A stretch of 64,000 nucleotides of DNA, taken from assembly GCA_032358165.1 (NCBI GenBank), contig JAALGY010000032.1:1736001-1800000 (forward strand), given 5' to 3'. The position numbers were made by a program, and so were the translations under genes. The notes beneath the pieces are model-generated. The model made no database searches. It saw nothing but the letters and a program-made list of their open reading frames with translations, and was not told where the DNA came from. Source of the stretch: Diplosphaera chodatii. Its lineage: Eukaryota > Chlorophyta > Trebouxiophyceae > Prasiolales > Stichococcaceae. Shown here one piece after another: positions 62,001 through 64,000 of this stretch; position 1 is the stretch's first letter; each line of letters begins with the position of its first letter.

Positions 62001-64000
62001 CAAAGGTGCAGGGTCTGACTGTCTTGCATCAATGTGCATGCTGTTACTATGCCGGCAGAAACACCTTGGTGAAATGGTCCTTCTCTCGTTTCACGCTGTC
62101 TGCCTGCTGCAGTATGGCGGGTCGGAGGCGCACTCCACATTTTTCCAACGGCAGCGCGGCGACTGGGAGGCAGCGACACAAAGCCGCGACTTTCTGACGT
62201 CCATCCGCCGCTTCTACTCCAATGCTTACACTGACTCGGAGAAGCAGGTGGATTTCGAGCACCAGACGCTCTGGCTTCACAGAGCTCGTGGATCACCGTG
62301 CTTCTGTTGTGGCTGCGCATCGAGTTACTTGCCTGGTTCAATTTGGAAGTTGACATTCTTTGGATGATGGTGGCCTGCAGGCTGCCATCAACCTGTTCCT
62401 GGGCAATTTTGGTGCGCCTTGTTGTGATAGCTCTGCTGTGACATGATGAGGTGCAGAAGTGCACACGCGTCGCCAGACGATGACAAAGGGTTGTGACTGG
62501 GTCAAACTGTGCTTTGCTGCAGTTCCGCAAGCTGGGCGCCCCGCTCTGTGGGAGCTGGACTCGGATGCTTACCTGCATTACTCCTCAGGCAAGCCTTGCT
62601 CCAACTGGATCAAGCGCACACGGTGCTGTGGGCCAGGGCTTGTGTTATTCATGACGGATGACGATGGCGGGTGTACATGGCACAGGCACGTCGCTGAAGC
62701 GGGGCGGCAGCTCCTCGGGCTCCCTGAGCCGCGCCGGCTCCGCCGACCTGCCGCGCCCGGCGGCTGGCGGCGACGAGGGCGGCAGGCCGGTGCAGAGCGG
62801 CAACCTGTGGCGCCTGCCGGGGGCGCCCAAGGCCTCGCCGCTCGGCGTCGTGGACGGCCTGAGCCGCCGGCGCAGGTGCGAGCGCCCCTGCTCCACAGCG
62901 TTGCAGGGCATGACAGGCACTTCGCCGGGAGCCAGGCACCAGCTTCCTGCTGTCGTGTGCATGCTCACTCACCTGTGGTGGCGTCCGTGCTGCAGCCTGG
63001 ACGGCGCGTCGGGGGCCACCAGGGCGGCGCGCATGCTGGCGGAGGAGGCGGCGGCGGCGGAGATGCTGCGGCAGGCGGCGCGCAAGAGGCGCAGGGGGCG
63101 GCCCCCCGATCCGCCCCCCGGCGGCGGCATCAGCCCCTTCAGCTCCCCGCAGCGCAGGGCCCAGCGAAACGCGCAGCACCCTCTTTGGGTGGCCAGCGGC
63201 GGCCTGCTGCCGGGCGCGCCGGCATCCAGCCCGCCTCGTAGGATGGTCGGCGGGACCACCGAGCACCAGCCAGCCTCCGTACCAGAGCAGCAGACTGGCT
63301 CACCGCCCTCCACCCCACTGCAGGGAGTCCCAGCTGACACAAGCAAGCAACCAGTGGCTGCTGCTGACGGCAACGCAGGCAAGCCAGCAGATCCCCCGGC
63401 ACAGCCTGCAGCGGACAACGCAGGGGCCCAGCCAGCGACTGCAACTACAAGCCATGATGTGGAGGCCAGCGCGCCGCAGCTGGCGGTGACGCCGCTGCCT
63501 GTGCGCCGCCGCACCAAGCTCGAGTCGCTGGATAAACTCATCGGCCAGCAGCCGGACGTGGTGAGGTCCTGCTGCCACCCTGCATTGGGACAGCTGCCGG
63601 TCGTTCGTGCTGATGGATGCATGCGCCGCTGAGGAGAATGCCTTTGCTGCACCGCCGGCCTGAGGTCCGGTGCGGCCACTGTGCGCAGGTGCACCATGTG
63701 CGGCTGCATGCGGCGCCGTCGCAGCGCGCCTACCTCCCGCAGTGGCTGGCCGCGCCGCTGGGCCGCCGGCAGCACGCGGAGGCGGAGGGGCAGTCGCCGC
63801 ACCCGCCGGCGCTGGGCGTGCTGCCCCCCATCGCGGAGCACGGCAGCAACGTCAGCAGCCGCCGCATCAGCGCCGACCTGTCGTACCTCAAGTCCTCCGC
63901 CGCGCCGCCGCCGCCGCCGCCATCCCGTGAGTCACGGGCTCTGTTACCTCCATGGTGCCTGCAGTGTGCACGGCATCTGGAACCATGCCTTGCGATGCAC
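59079..64000 (+). CDS. SAC-domain phosphoinositide phosphatase (3' cut by window)
   Basis: SAC phosphatases remove phosphate from phosphoinositides; FIG4 and the plant SAC1-5 group act on PI(3,5)P2 at vacuole or endosome membranes. Exon 1 (59079-59127) reads MTSDAAQLTAPRSKFYLY and joins TASRYYLVGRGNGK. Next come GQLLRQIHVGNQGGLQLVCK, AYGVIGCVSFLEGHYLLLVT, KLLLGMDLTQDFFFSYTYDV, FVWNDHLTR, WVVPLIHGFFQQR and ARRSRHFAGTRYQKRG, all in family order. The catalytic CX5R motif is RTNCIDCLDRTN, with the cysteine at 61764. After the SAC core, GDWEAATQSRDFLTSIRRFY and LWELDSDAYLHY match the plant SAC1-5/FIG4 type. A long disordered C-terminal region (from about 62690, Pro/Ala/Gly-rich) continues to the window end. 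Some introns inside 59440-62640 were placed only approximately. Confidence 0.9.

Overview
This is nuclear DNA from a green alga. A trebouxiophyte (Chlorella/Coccomyxa-type) is my best guess, from gene content and style only. The genes are densely split by introns of about 75-400 bp, with GTGAGN/GTGCGN donors and TGCAG acceptors. Coding regions are GC-rich and full of Ala/Gly/Gln runs. The gene set is plant-lineage or eukaryotic: cycloeucalenol cycloisomerase, a SnRK1 beta subunit, a plastid-type rubredoxin, a plant-type SAC phosphatase, PPR repeats and MBF1. I saw no operons, ribosome binding sites, CRISPR arrays, rRNA or tRNA. Because coding sequence is interrupted, most long uninterrupted reading frames are artefacts. 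The annotation below was made by joining exons at splice sites and checking that reading phase is kept.

Layout, left to right: the 3' part of a ZIP4/SPO22-like TPR protein (+); the replication-licensing factor CDT1 (+); SnRK1/AMPK beta (-); a prohibitin (+); an N-glycosylation-rich probable secreted protein (+); the coactivator MBF1 (+); an SCYL2-type pseudokinase (-); a two-finger CCCH zinc-finger protein (+) followed by a roughly 95-bp tandem repeat; a zinc-knuckle plus WW protein (-); a membrane-anchored rubredoxin (-); a J-domain membrane protein (-); cycloeucalenol cycloisomerase (+); an OPT-family transporter (-) with an AT-rich, probably organelle-derived block in one intron; proton-translocating NAD(P) transhydrogenase (-); an unknown mitochondrial-type protein (+); an LRR membrane protein (+); an intronless Rab8/RabE GTPase (-); a PPR protein (+); a phospholipid N-methyltransferase (-); a glycine-rich RRM protein (+); an unidentified coiled-coil protein (-); and a SAC-domain phosphoinositide phosphatase (+) cut by the window end.

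These are mostly housekeeping genes and do not form a pathway cluster. Themes are trafficking (SCYL2, Rab8, SAC), mitochondria (prohibitin, transhydrogenase, unknown protein), sterol and phospholipid synthesis (CPI1, PLMT) and RNA biology (PPR, CCCH, RRM). I found no convincing new multi-gene system. The most notable signals are four phase-consistent GC-AG introns, a set of frame-neutral Gly-rich cassette exons, the AT-rich intronic block with a perfect hairpin, the 95-bp repeat array, and the short head-to-head spacing of two mitochondrial genes.
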